Made by a program: the position numbers and the translations under genes. Below, piece after piece: positions 34,775 through 44,966 of a DNA stretch of 64,000 nucleotides. Source of the DNA: Chitinophaga hostae (lineage in GTDB: Bacteria; Bacteroidota; Bacteroidia; Chitinophagales; Chitinophagaceae); assembly GCF_018224885.1 (NCBI RefSeq), contig NZ_JAGTXB010000004.1:248001-312000 (forward strand), in the 5' to 3' direction. The notes under the pieces are model-generated. The model had not been told where the DNA came from. It worked only from the letters and a program-made list of their open reading frames with translations, and searched no databases. Positions within the stretch are counted from its first letter, which is position 1. Every line of letters starts with the position of its first letter.

Positions 34775-37540
34775 TTATGCATCCGGCTTTTTATTCACCT
34801 GGTCCCTGAAGGCTTTCGGAGTTTGCTGCGTTCTGGCCTTAAATACCGTAGAAAAATAAGCGGGAGATGAAAACCCGCATGCATAGGCTATTTCTGATAC
34901 CGAAAATTTGGAATTCATCAACAGGTAACGTCCTTTCCTGATGCGCGCATCAAGGATATAGTCGTTAACGTTACAATTCAGCAACTGTTTTATTTTACGG
35001 TATAACTGCATTTTGGAAATAGATAATTGCTGGCAGATATCTTCCACACTAAACTGATCATTGCCCAGGTTTTCTTCAACGATAGCGTTGAAATCATTGA
35101 CAAACTTACGGTCCGTCTTATTGGACTGCGTGGTGTGTACACGGGTTTCCGGTTCCGCAATATAGTGATCCTTCAGCAAGGCGCGGTTGTTCAGCATGCT
35201 GCTGATACTTTCCGACAGGTACTTCAGGTTAAAGGGTTTGCTGATATAGGCGTCAGCGTTATGCTGCATCCCTTTGATCCTTTGTTCTTCGCTGCTGTTG
35301 GCACTTAGCAGGATTACCGGTATATGCGAAGTACGGATATCTTTTTTTAATGTTTGTAATACCTGTATGCCGTCCATGCCCGGCATCATAATATCACAGA
35401 GTATCAGGTCGGGAACGTGCTGGAAGGCCATTCTCAGTCCATCTTCCCCACTGCCGGCATGAAACACTTCGTATTGTTCACGCAGGAAATCTACCAGGAA
35501 ATGGTTCAGCTCAGGATGATCTTCGATGATCAGCAGGGAAAGCGTATGCGTGGTGCCAGTGGTGGGAACGGCAGGCGCCGGAATACTATCTTCCGCATCG
35601 GCTATATAACTATGCAGCGAATGATTAATAACATTCATGCTTTCGTCTTCCTGTTGTATTTCTTCCGGCGCAAAAGGAGTGGAGTTGCCGGGAAGACTTA
35701 TACTGAAAGTAGTGCCTGCGCCTTTACTGCTCTTTACCCGGATACTGCCGTGATGCAATGAAATGATTTCTCGCGTGAGCGCCAGTCCTATGCCCGTGCC
35801 CTTATGTTCATTGTTCCTGCTCTGGTAGAATAGTTCGAATGCATGTGCCAGGGTGTTTTCGTCCATACCTGCGCCATCGTCTTGTATATGAATAACCGCT
35901 TCCTGGCTATGCGCCGGCCTTTCGAGGTAAATGTGCACCTTGCCATAATCAGCCGTAAACTTGAAAGCGTTGGAAAGCAGGTTGTATAACACGCGATCAA
36001 ACAGGTGCTGATCAAACCAGGCTTTGATACCGGGTTGCCGGCTTACCAGCCGGAAGTCGATATTTTTTTTGGCGGCTACACCTTTATAAGCCTCCATGAT
36101 ATCGATCATAAACGATTGCAGATCGTTTTCCGCTACCTTCAGTTGCAGCTTGCCGCTTTCTATGCGGCGGAACTCCAGTAACTGGTTAACCAGCCGCATG
36201 AGGTGGATCACATTTCTGCGCATCAGCTCCAGCTGCTGCTTTTGCGGGGCCGATAGCTGCCGGCTGCCCATCAGGTTTTCCAGCGGCGCCTGTATCAGGG
36301 TGAGCGGGGTGCGGAATTCGTGCGACAGGTTCGTGAAAAAAGTAAACTTGGCTTCGGTGGCTTCTTGTGCTTTGGCGGTCATTTCCACCAGCTGATCACG
36401 CTGCAGCAGTATTTCATCCCGTTGTTGCTTTAACTGGTGATTGATGCGCCGGTTGGTACGCAATATAAAGAACAGCACAATTCCCAGCAGGAAAGCAATA
36501 CACAGGGTAGTAACTACAATCCGCAACAGGTGCTGCTGATCCTGGTAAAGGGAACGCTGCTCCTGCAGCAACGATTGCTGTTGCTCTATTTCCTGGTGCT
36601 GGTCCTGTATTTTATCGATCTGCAGCCGCATCAGTTTTACATTGCTGCTGTCTATCAGTACGGTTTGCAATAAGGTATTGCGGGGTACCTTTTTCCCGGC
36701 CAGTATGTCGGCCGCCATGCTGATGGCTTCTTTTCCGCCGCTGGGATACAATAGCGAAGCGCTCAGTATGCCCCGCGATACCAGGTCAATACCCGCATCG
36801 GGATAAGGCGAGGCATCCACGCCAATAAACCGTTTAGGCGCCATGCCTTTGTCGCGGCAATAACGGTACATGCTATACGCCATCACATCATTCTGGGCGA
36901 AGATGACGTCTGCCTGTCGCAGGGCAGAATCATTTTTTGCGGCGGCAGCCTGGGTTTTATCGGCCACCCAGCTACCTTCCAGTGTGGCAATCAGGCGCAG
37001 CCCGGGAAAGCGCTCCAGCGCATCGTGGAAACCCTGGTGCCTTTCTACGGTTGGGGACGATCCTCTTAGGCCGGTTACTTCTATGATACGCCCTTTACCA
37101 CCCAGCTGGGCGGCAATGTAGTCGGCCGCCAGTTTACCAATATTATAGTTATCCCCGCCAATGTAAGCGGTGAAGGAATCGGTGGCTGCCTTGCGGTCCA
37201 GGATAATCACCGGTATGCCTTTACCATATGCGGTGGCTATCACCGGCGCCAGCGGTGCTGCTTCATTGGGCGATACTACCAGTATATCTATCTGCTTGGC
37301 CAATAATTCGGTGATCTGCGCTGCCTGTCGCTTGCTGTCGCTTTCCGCATCCTTATATAATAACTGCATCTCCGGATGATAGAAAAGCTCCCGCTTCATT
37401 TCCGTGAGCATGTTCCGGCGCCAGTCGTCGTTACCGGTACACTGGGAAAAACCAATGCGGTATTTCGGCGCCGTTTCCTGCCGGCATGCTGTTACATATA
37501 ACAACAATGGCAAGCAAAATAAACAGAGATATCTTTTCAA
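34775..37540 (-). CDS. Hybrid two-component sensor/regulator with periplasmic sugar-binding domain
   Basis: 921 residues from a TTG at 37540 (KRYLCLFCLPLLLY); an upstream TTG at 37552 is the other choice, no ATG is present. Lipoprotein-like signal ending TAC, periplasmic Peripla_BP-type domain about 26-310 (YRIGFSQCTGND, DILVVSPNEAAPL, IIEVTGLRGSS), a helical linker, one transmembrane helix at about 340-363 (VVTTLCIAFLLGIVLFFIL), histidine kinase with His407 in SHEFRTPLTLI, ATPase domain (DDGAGMD, GTGIGLAL), receiver domain (LCDIMMPGMDG) and a C-terminal AraC helix-turn-helix (SEIAYACGFSSPAYF). This matches the BT1754 type, which binds fructose directly and turns on fructan genes, and the fructan genes follow divergently. 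Confidence 0.95.
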   Translation of the reverse strand: MKRYLCLFCLPLLLYVTACRQETAPKYRIGFSQCTGNDDWRRNMLTEMKRELFYHPEMQLLYKDAESDSKRQAAQITELLAKQIDILVVSPNEAAPLAPVIATAYGKGIPVIILDRKAATDSFTAYIGGDNYNIGKLAADYIAAQLGGKGRIIEVTGLRGSSPTVERHQGFHDALERFPGLRLIATLEGSWVADKTQAAAAKNDSALRQADVIFAQNDVMAYSMYRYCRDKGMAPKRFIGVDASPYPDAGIDLVSRGILSASLLYPSGGKEAISMAADILAGKKVPRNTLLQTVLIDSSNVKLMRLQIDKIQDQHQEIEQQQSLLQEQRSLYQDQQHLLRIVVTTLCIAFLLGIVLFFILRTNRRINHQLKQQRDEILLQRDQLVEMTAKAQEATEAKFTFFTNLSHEFRTPLTLIQAPLENLMGSRQLSAPQKQQLELMRRNVIHLMRLVNQLLEFRRIESGKLQLKVAENDLQSFMIDIMEAYKGVAAKKNIDFRLVSRQPGIKAWFDQHLFDRVLYNLLSNAFKFTADYGKVHIYLERPAHSQEAVIHIQDDGAGMDENTLAHAFELFYQSRNNEHKGTGIGLALTREIISLHHGSIRVKSSKGAGTTFSISLPGNSTPFAPEEIQQEDESMNVINHSLHSYIADAEDSIPAPAVPTTGTTHTLSLLIIEDHPELNHFLVDFLREQYEVFHAGSGEDGLRMAFQHVPDLILCDIMMPGMDGIQVLQTLKKDIRTSHIPVILLSANSSEEQRIKGMQHNADAYISKPFNLKYLSESISSMLNNRALLKDHYIAEPETRVHTTQSNKTDRKFVNDFNAIVEENLGNDQFSVEDICQQLSISKMQLYRKIKQLLNCNVNDYILDARIRKGRYLLMNSKFSVSEIAYACGFSSPAYFSTVFKARTQQTPKAFRDQVNKKPDA

Positions 37541-37854
37541 TTGTGCTGGCAACGTGGTAGCAATTTTGGTCGCGTGGTAATGTTCCTATTTCTAAAAACA
37601 ATGATACAAAATTGAAAATGATATCCGGAGAATATATCTATACTAATGTGTAAATTATTGACTAATAAATATTTAATAGATTTTCGAAAGAAGTTGCCAT
37701 TTTGAAAGAAACGGGTGCTATACAGTAACAGCAGCCCTCCCGAAAGCACTAGGTTTGAAGCGCAATCACAGTCATCACGTTATGAAACCTTACAGGTGCA
37801 TTGTCTTTTCCACAGATAAAATGTCCTGCGGGGTTCCATCCTACTAAAAAAAAT
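37541..37854. other. Divergent regulatory region, fructan regulator / symporter
   Basis: About 310 AT-rich bases. TAGGTTTG at 37750-37757 is an exact TAnnTTTG match 98 bases upstream of the symporter start; no TTTG at -33 is present, which would fit an activator-dependent promoter bound by the hybrid regulator. No gene is supported; a run of minus-strand frames between 37537 and 37962 shows no coding pattern. Confidence 0.5.
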
Positions 37855-39183
37855 ATGCGCAACAACATTGTTTTCTTCTGGGCTTTTGTAGTAGCACTTG
37901 GCGGTTTTCTTTTCGGTTTTGATACAGCCGTGATTTCCGGGGCAGAGCAACACATTCAGCAATATTGGCAGCTAACGGCCATGCAACATGGATTTACGGT
38001 ATCCATTGCTTTAATAGGAACCGTTTTTGGCGCCCTCGGCGGCAGCCTGCCATCCGATAAACTGGGTCGCAGGGCTACGTTGTTATTGGTAGCCCTGGTA
38101 TATCTCGTGTCGGCTGCCGGTACGGCCATGGCTACCAACTGGTACTTTTTCCTCCTTTGCCGCTTCATCGGCGGACTAGGGGTGGGAGCATCTTCTGTTA
38201 CGGCGCCGGTCTATATCTCCGAAGTATCGCCTGCCGCTTACCGGGGAAGAATGGTGGCGCTGTTCCAGTTCAATGTGGTATTCGGCATTCTCATCTCTTA
38301 TTTATCCAACTACTTTATTGGCGGCTATGGCGGAGAAAATTCCTGGAGGCTCATGTTGGGTATACAGGTGTTGCCTGCGGGGTTGTTCCTCCTGTTATTA
38401 CGCTGGGTACCGGAAAGTCCGCGCTGGTTATTATTACATCAGAAAAAGGAAACGGCTGCTATTGATACATTGAAAATCATTAACCCCGACGGCTACGAGG
38501 AAGATATTAATACCATCCGCCAATCCCGGCAACAGGCCGCAGGGGCGCCAAAAGAGCGCCTTTTTTCCAAAAAATACCGGATTCCGGTGATGCTGGCGGT
38601 ATTGTTTGCTGTCTTCAACCAGGTATCAGGCATCAATGCCATTATTTATTATGCCCCCCGCATTTTTGAAATGTCAGGTATGGGAGCGGGTTCTTCTTTG
38701 CTGTCGACCGTAGGCCTCGGCATTGTGAACTTCATATTCACGTTAACGGCTATGCGGTTTATAGACCGGATAGGCCGGCGTCAGCTGATGCTGATCGGTA
38801 CGGTGGGTCTTATTGCCACCCTGGGACTCGTGGCTGTTTCTTTTTATATGCATACCGGCGGCATCGCCGTGATCTCCTACCTGCTGGTATACATTGCTTT
38901 TTTTGCTTTTTCACAGGGGGCGGTGATATGGGTATTTATTGCAGAAATTTTCCCTAACCAGGTACGCGCCAAAGGACAAACGCTGGGAAGCTTCACTCAT
39001 TGGATCATGGCGGCCATTATCGCTTTTACATTTCCTTATCTCGCCAGCCACATCGGCGGTGGTCATATCTTCCTTTTCTTCTGTGTGATGATGGTGTTGC
39101 AGCTGCTTTTCGTGTGGCGCTGGATGCCTGAAACAAAGGGACAAACACTGGAAGAAATAGAAATGACAATGGTTGTACACTAA
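37855..39183 (+). CDS. MFS sugar:H+ symporter, sugar porter family
   Basis: 442 residues from ATG at 37855 (MRNNIVFFWAFVVALGG). Twelve membrane segments are visible and the sugar porter signatures are kept: GGFLFGFDTAVISG at TM1, LGRRATLL after TM2, PESPRWL before the central loop, DRIGRRQLM, and PETKGQTLEEIE at the C-terminus. It imports a hexose with protons, here by context fructose. First gene of the fructan array, it precedes the fructokinase by five bases, so the pair must be co-transcribed. Confidence 0.93.
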   Translation: MRNNIVFFWAFVVALGGFLFGFDTAVISGAEQHIQQYWQLTAMQHGFTVSIALIGTVFGALGGSLPSDKLGRRATLLLVALVYLVSAAGTAMATNWYFFLLCRFIGGLGVGASSVTAPVYISEVSPAAYRGRMVALFQFNVVFGILISYLSNYFIGGYGGENSWRLMLGIQVLPAGLFLLLLRWVPESPRWLLLHQKKETAAIDTLKIINPDGYEEDINTIRQSRQQAAGAPKERLFSKKYRIPVMLAVLFAVFNQVSGINAIIYYAPRIFEMSGMGAGSSLLSTVGLGIVNFIFTLTAMRFIDRIGRRQLMLIGTVGLIATLGLVAVSFYMHTGGIAVISYLLVYIAFFAFSQGAVIWVFIAEIFPNQVRAKGQTLGSFTHWIMAAIIAFTFPYLASHIGGGHIFLFFCVMMVLQLLFVWRWMPETKGQTLEEIEMTMVVH

Positions 39184-39188
39184 AAAAA

Positions 39189-40097
39189 ATGAGGATGACT
39201 AAATATAACATCGCCTGTTTGGGTGAAATATTATGGGATCTGTTACCCGGCAAAGAACTGCCCGGTGGCGCACCAATGAATGTAGCCTATCACCTGCAAA
39301 AGCTGTCGCAACAAGTGGCTATGGTATCCCGTACGGGTACCGACGATTATGGTGGCCGCCTGTTGCAGCTCATGGAAAAAATGAATCTCGATACCGGTTA
39401 TGTGCAGGCAGACGATACCTATGCTACCGGAAAAGTAAATGCCTGGATGGATGAGCATAACGATATGCAGTACGATATCCTGTTCCCGGTAGCCTGGGAT
39501 CATATCAGTTGGAACCCGGCACTCGAAGTTTTACTAAAGGGAGATGAACTACAATATATCGTATTCGGCAGCCTGATGGCAAGGCACGAAGCCTCCAGAG
39601 AAACGCTCCGCAGGGCATTGCAATCGCCCGCACAAAAGGTGCTCGATATAAACCTGCGCGCCCCCTGGTACTCACGCGATACCCTTGAATGGCTGATGAG
39701 CAACTGCCAGGTGCTAAAACTGAATGTGGCCGAGCTGGAGCTGATCAGCGCCTGGTATGGCTTGTATGCCAATCAGGAAGAACGTATCCTGGCGCTGGTA
39801 AACCGTTTTCATATCACCACGGTGGTCGTAACGCTTGGCAGCAAAGGCTGCATGGGATACATCACGGGGGCATTCCACTACCAGGAAGGGCAGCCGGTAA
39901 CCGTAGCAGACACCATTGGCAGCGGCGATGCGTTCCTGGCAGGTTTCCTGGTATGCCAGCTCCAGCAACGTTCGCCGGCTTATAGTCTTGCGTTTGCCAA
40001 CGCGCTCGGTGCTCTCGTGGCTTCCCGCTCCGGTGGCTGCCCGCAATACGATACCACGGAAATATACACGTTGATGAAAATACCACAGATCGGTTAG
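39189..40097 (+). CDS. Fructokinase, PfkB/ribokinase family
   Basis: 302 residues. The N-terminal ACLGEILWDLLPG and GGAPMNVAYHL (25-36) and C-terminal DTIGSGDAF (241-249, catalytic Asp247) are the two PfkB signatures. The early -GEILWDLLP- with no lid insertion resembles bacterial fructokinases, which make fructose 6-phosphate from ATP and fructose. Position between the symporter and the fructan SusC/D supports fructose as substrate. Confidence 0.93.
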   Translation: MRMTKYNIACLGEILWDLLPGKELPGGAPMNVAYHLQKLSQQVAMVSRTGTDDYGGRLLQLMEKMNLDTGYVQADDTYATGKVNAWMDEHNDMQYDILFPVAWDHISWNPALEVLLKGDELQYIVFGSLMARHEASRETLRRALQSPAQKVLDINLRAPWYSRDTLEWLMSNCQVLKLNVAELELISAWYGLYANQEERILALVNRFHITTVVVTLGSKGCMGYITGAFHYQEGQPVTVADTIGSGDAFLAGFLVCQLQQRSPAYSLAFANALGALVASRSGGCPQYDTTEIYTLMKIPQIG

Positions 40098-40139
40098 TCG
40101 TCTTACAATATCCACACCACCCATTTCACAAATTCCATT

Positions 40140-43100
40140 ATGAAAAAATTGTTTTACTTATTACCAATGCTGCTATTTGGCCTGTATGCCATAGCACAAC
40201 AACGGACCATTACCGGTACCGTTACCAGCAAACAAAGCGGTACACCGCTGCCCGGCGTTACAGTGCAGGCCGGCAACAGGAATACCATTACCAATGCCGG
40301 CGGGCAATTCACCCTGCAGGCCTCCCCGGGGGAAGTGCTTAATTTTTCCTACATCGGTATGAAGCCCCTGTCGCAAAAGGTGGCAGAAGGAAAAATGGCT
40401 GTTACCATGGAAGAAAATGCCACAGACCTGAATCAGATCATTGTTACCGGCTATCAGACCCAAAAAAAAGCAGATCTTACCGGCGCAGTATCCGTGGTAA
40501 ATGTCAGTGAAATAAAAGACATCCCACTCGGCAATCCTGTAAAAGCATTGCAGGGCCGCGTACCTGGCGTGTTTATTACTACCAACGGCGATCCCAACAG
40601 CAGCGCTACGGTAAGGATACGTGGGGTAGGCACCCTGGGTAACAACGATCCGCTTTATGTGGTAGATGGTATTCCTACTAAAAGAGGATTACAGGAGCTG
40701 AACCAGCATGATATTGAATCCATCCAGGTGTTGAAAGATGCCTCCGCAGCTACCATCTATGGCTCCCGCGCGGCAAATGGCGTAATCATTGTCACCACAA
40801 AAAGAGCAAAGAAAGGATACAGCCGCATCACCGCCGACATCTCCGCCTCTTTACAAAATTACAGTACCAAACTAAAAACACTGAATACGGAAGGCCGCGG
40901 CCGCGCTTACTGGCGGGCCGCCGTAAACGATCATACCGACCCGAACAACAACCAGATCTATCAATACGACTGGAACGGCGACTATAACAATCCTGTACTT
41001 AACAAAATAAAATTGCCGGAATTTATCGATGCCGCTAAAACAATGAAACCGGCAGATACTTACTGGTACGATGAAATTGCACAAACGTCGCTGTTACAAA
41101 CCTATAATGTATCTATTGCCAATGGCAGCGAAAGAGGCAACTCCTATTTTTCTGTTGGCATGTATAATAATAAAGGCATCGTAAAAGCAACCAACCAACG
41201 GAAAATAACCGCCCGTTTTAATACCGATTACTCTTTCTTCAAAGGACGTTTGAAAATCGGTGAAAACCTTTCTGCTACCTATACAAAAGACGCGCTGGTA
41301 CCCGCTACAGACATTCTTTTTGCGGCGCTGGTGCAACAACCCGTAGTACCTGTACACACCGTAGGCGGCGGCTGGGGCGGCCCTGCACCCGGTATGACCG
41401 ACCGCCAGAATCCTGTACGCCTCATTGAAGACAACCGGCAAAATAAAAGCAACTTTGTACGCCTGTTTGGTAATGCCTGGGCCGACCTGGAAATTATTCC
41501 CAACCTGCATTTTAAAAGCAGTTACGGTATCGATTATAATGGCACCTATCAGCGTACCCTGCGTAAATCTTATACTTCCGGGTTCCTGTCAGATAATTCC
41601 AATTTCTCCCAAACATCACAGGACTACAACGGCAACTGGGTGTGGCAAAATACCCTTACCTACAACCTGTCCCTGCAAAAACACCGGTTCGATTTCCTGC
41701 TGGGCGCAGAACAGATCAAATACATGGCGCAGAATTTCTATGCCAGCAGACAGGGATATGCACTGGAAAATATCGACTACGCCTACCTGAATGCAGGATC
41801 CTCCAATAAGGATAACGGGGGTACCGGTAGCGGCTATACGTTGTTATCCTATTTTGGAAAAGTCAACTATTCCTACGACAACAAATACCTGGCTTCTGTA
41901 ACCCTGCGCCGCGACGGGTCTTCCCGTTTTGGTAAAGAGAACCGTTTTGGGATGTTCCCCGCAGTATCATTGGGATGGCGGGTAAGCGAGGAAAAATTCC
42001 TGAAAGAAAACCTGCCTTTCCTGTCTGATCTGAAACTGCGCTACGGTTGGGGAAAAACAGGAAACCAGGAAATTGCTAACAACGCTACATATACGCTGTA
42101 CTCTGCTATTTATGGTATTGATCCTACCTGGGATTTTGATAATGGAAGCGCCTATGATCTCGGCGGCGCAGGCTCAGGGCAGCTGGCATCCGGCTACACG
42201 CTGATACAACAAGGTAATTCAGCGCTCAAATGGGAGAGCACACAGGAATCCAATGCAGGTATTGATTTCGGGTTATTCAACAATCACCTTACCGGTTCAG
42301 TGGATTACTTTGTAAAGAAAACTTCCGACATCCTCATTAGTCCCGCTTACCTGGCGGTGATAGGAGAAGGCGGTACCAAATTCGTAAACGGCGCCTCCAT
42401 GCAAAACAAAGGACTGGAAGTATTGCTGTCGTACAACGGTAATATTGCGCCCGGATTGTCGCTCACCGTTACCGGAAACGTAGCTACCTACCGCAATAAA
42501 ATTACGCAGCTGCCCGCAGAAGTGCTTACTTCCTATCCCGGCAACGGACAGGATAAAACAATCCTGGGCCGCTCTGTTAATTCCACTTTTGGTTATGTGG
42601 CAGATGGATTGTTCCGCTCCCAGAAGGAAGTAGACGACTATGCCAACCAGATCGGTAAAGGCATTGGGCGTATCCGGTATAAAGACCTGAATGGTGATAA
42701 AGTGATTGATGATAAAGACCGCGACTACATCGGCAAGGGAGATCCGGATTTTACATACGGACTGAACGTATCGCTGGAGTATAAACACTTCGACCTCACC
42801 TTCTTCCTGCAGGGAATACAGGGTATACAGGTATACAACACCTACAAAACATATACGGACTTTTCTTCCATCTGGCCGGGTACTAACTGGGGCGCACGTA
42901 CGCTCGATGCGTGGACGCCGCAGCATCCGGATGCCACCGTACCTGCCTTAACACTGGTAGACCGCAATAACGAAAACAGAACATCCACTTATTTCCTGGA
43001 ATCAGGTTCCTATCTGAAACTGAGGAACCTGCAGCTGGGCTATAGTTTCCAGCACTTGTTCAGCAAGCGTTTGCAAACAGCAAGGGTGTATGTACAGGGC

Positions 43101-43214
43101 AGTAATCTGCTGACATTAAAAAGCAAAAGCTTTACTGCCACAGATCCCGAAAATCCCAACAACGCTTACCCTATCCCGGTGATTGGTACCATTGGATTAA
43201 ACCTGTCTTTTTAA
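40140..43214 (+). CDS. SusC/RagA-family TonB-dependent receptor, fructan locus
   Basis: 1024 residues. Signal peptide ends LYAIAQQ (about 20), regulatory-like domain about 22-98 (ITGTVTSKQSGTPLPGVTV), plug from about 100 (IIVTGYQTQKKADLTGAV), then PLYVVDGIPTKRG and VLKDASAATIYGSRAAN, barrel to the end (GTIGLNLSF). No STN domain, as expected for a system under a hybrid two-component regulator. It transports fructo-oligosaccharides, by context. Starts 42 bases after the fructokinase. Confidence 0.96.
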   Translation: MKKLFYLLPMLLFGLYAIAQQRTITGTVTSKQSGTPLPGVTVQAGNRNTITNAGGQFTLQASPGEVLNFSYIGMKPLSQKVAEGKMAVTMEENATDLNQIIVTGYQTQKKADLTGAVSVVNVSEIKDIPLGNPVKALQGRVPGVFITTNGDPNSSATVRIRGVGTLGNNDPLYVVDGIPTKRGLQELNQHDIESIQVLKDASAATIYGSRAANGVIIVTTKRAKKGYSRITADISASLQNYSTKLKTLNTEGRGRAYWRAAVNDHTDPNNNQIYQYDWNGDYNNPVLNKIKLPEFIDAAKTMKPADTYWYDEIAQTSLLQTYNVSIANGSERGNSYFSVGMYNNKGIVKATNQRKITARFNTDYSFFKGRLKIGENLSATYTKDALVPATDILFAALVQQPVVPVHTVGGGWGGPAPGMTDRQNPVRLIEDNRQNKSNFVRLFGNAWADLEIIPNLHFKSSYGIDYNGTYQRTLRKSYTSGFLSDNSNFSQTSQDYNGNWVWQNTLTYNLSLQKHRFDFLLGAEQIKYMAQNFYASRQGYALENIDYAYLNAGSSNKDNGGTGSGYTLLSYFGKVNYSYDNKYLASVTLRRDGSSRFGKENRFGMFPAVSLGWRVSEEKFLKENLPFLSDLKLRYGWGKTGNQEIANNATYTLYSAIYGIDPTWDFDNGSAYDLGGAGSGQLASGYTLIQQGNSALKWESTQESNAGIDFGLFNNHLTGSVDYFVKKTSDILISPAYLAVIGEGGTKFVNGASMQNKGLEVLLSYNGNIAPGLSLTVTGNVATYRNKITQLPAEVLTSYPGNGQDKTILGRSVNSTFGYVADGLFRSQKEVDDYANQIGKGIGRIRYKDLNGDKVIDDKDRDYIGKGDPDFTYGLNVSLEYKHFDLTFFLQGIQGIQVYNTYKTYTDFSSIWPGTNWGARTLDAWTPQHPDATVPALTLVDRNNENRTSTYFLESGSYLKLRNLQLGYSFQHLFSKRLQTARVYVQGSNLLTLKSKSFTATDPENPNNAYPIPVIGTIGLNLSF

Positions 43215-43227
43215 AACAGCAAACATC

Positions 43228-44946
43228 ATGAAACACAAGAAATATATATTTTTATTAGGCTGCCTGTTGCTGGGTGCATGCAGCAAATTCCTGGATCAAA
43301 CGCCACAAGGTGTTATTGCCGGCGATGATCTTAACTCGCCGCAGAATTTGGAGAAAATGGTGGTAGCCGCTTATTCATCACTCGGCAATGATCATTATAC
43401 CGCTCCCTATTCCAGTATGTGGCCATATGGCAATATCCGCAGCGGGGATGCCTATAAAGGTGGCGACGGCGCCGGTGATATCAGCGACTATCATTTTTAC
43501 GAAACGTTTTCACTGAACCGTGTGGATAACGGCTCCTCCGATTTGTTGTGGTTTCGGTTGTACGTGTGTATTGGCCGGGTGAACGACGCGCTGGGCCGTT
43601 TGAATAAAGTGCCCGATAATACTTTTTCACAGAAGCAGACCAGGCAGGCGGAGATGAGGTTTTTAAGAGGGCACTATTATTTCCTTTTGAAAGAGCTGTT
43701 TAAATACGTGCCATATATCGATGAAAATGCGCCAAAGGAAAGCTATGATACTATTTCCAACAGGACATACAGTAATCAGCAGCTATGGACAAAGATCGCA
43801 GAGGATTTTACTTTTGCCGCTGCGCATCTCCCCGATATACAACCCGAAGCCGGAAGGGCCAATAAATTTGCAGCAAAGGCTTACCTGGCCAAAACATTGT
43901 TATATGAAGCCTATAAACAGGATGAAAATAACCAGGTAACCGGTATAGATGCCACATTGCTGCAGCAGGTAAACAGTTTGTGTGATGAAGTGATCAACGC
44001 CGGCAAATACCATCTGGCTGCCGATTTCGCCAACAATTTTTTATCGAAAAACGAGAATGGCCCGGAGTCCGTTTTTGCCATCCAGTATTCGAAAGATGAT
44101 GGTACGCCCAAGGGCCGACTCGACTACGGTCATGCACTCGATTATCCCATGAACCAGGAATATGGCTGCTGTGGCTTTCATTCGCCCAGCTATAACCTGG
44201 TGAACGCATTTAAAACGGATATCAACGGCTTACCGATGTTTGAAACTTTTAACAATGTCAACATCAGTAAGGAAAGTGATTTCCTGGCCAATACTTTTGA
44301 TCCGCGTTTAGATCATACTGTAGCCATACCGGGGCATCCCTATAAATATAATCCTGCATTCCTGTTTCAGCGCTCCTGGACCCGCGCACCGGAAGTATAT
44401 GGCAGTTATATGAGTTTGAAAGAAGTGGTATTACCTACAGATCCGCTCTTCCAGAAAGTACCGCCTTTTATGTCGAGTTCCAAAAACTGGGAAATTATAC
44501 GCTTTGCTGATGTGTTGTTGTTCAAGGCAGAAGCGCTCATAGAACTGGGCCGGCAAAGCGAAGCGCTGCCGCTGATCAACCGGGTAAGGGAAAGAGCCGC
44601 TGCCAGCACCACCCTCTTAAAACAGGCAAATGGTAATTTTACATCCAGCTATAAAATGGGTACTTATCAACCCGGCATAAACTGTACCTGGACGCCGGAT
44701 TTTGCCCGGAAGGCGCTGCGCTGGGAGCGCCGTCTCGAATTTGCTATGGAAGGCAGCCGCTTCTTCGACCTGGTTCGCTGGGGTGTTGCAGCGCAATACC
44801 TCAATGCGTATTTTGCAGTAGAGAAAACACGCAGTGCGCATTTAAACGATGCCTCGTTTAAAAAGGGAAGGGATGAATACCTGCCCGTACCACTTAACCA
44901 GATCAACTACAGCAAAGGATTATACAAACAAAATACCGGCTGGTAA
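43228..44946 (+). CDS. SusD-family glycan-binding lipoprotein, fructan locus
   Basis: 572 residues, 13 bases after susC. Lipobox LLGAC sets the lipid at about Cys18, followed by SKFLDQTPQGVI. Typical SusD parts are QAEMRFLRGHYYFLLKELF, ANKFAAKAYLAKTLLYEAY, IIRFADVLLFKAEALIELG and RRLEFAMEGSRFFDLVRWG, ending LYKQNTGW. It is larger than the average SusD, which is common in fructan and other polymer-binding members. It works with the SusC just upstream. Confidence 0.96.
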   Translation: MKHKKYIFLLGCLLLGACSKFLDQTPQGVIAGDDLNSPQNLEKMVVAAYSSLGNDHYTAPYSSMWPYGNIRSGDAYKGGDGAGDISDYHFYETFSLNRVDNGSSDLLWFRLYVCIGRVNDALGRLNKVPDNTFSQKQTRQAEMRFLRGHYYFLLKELFKYVPYIDENAPKESYDTISNRTYSNQQLWTKIAEDFTFAAAHLPDIQPEAGRANKFAAKAYLAKTLLYEAYKQDENNQVTGIDATLLQQVNSLCDEVINAGKYHLAADFANNFLSKNENGPESVFAIQYSKDDGTPKGRLDYGHALDYPMNQEYGCCGFHSPSYNLVNAFKTDINGLPMFETFNNVNISKESDFLANTFDPRLDHTVAIPGHPYKYNPAFLFQRSWTRAPEVYGSYMSLKEVVLPTDPLFQKVPPFMSSSKNWEIIRFADVLLFKAEALIELGRQSEALPLINRVRERAAASTTLLKQANGNFTSSYKMGTYQPGINCTWTPDFARKALRWERRLEFAMEGSRFFDLVRWGVAAQYLNAYFAVEKTRSAHLNDASFKKGRDEYLPVPLNQINYSKGLYKQNTGW

Positions 44947-44966
44947 ACTATAAACATTATCTTTTT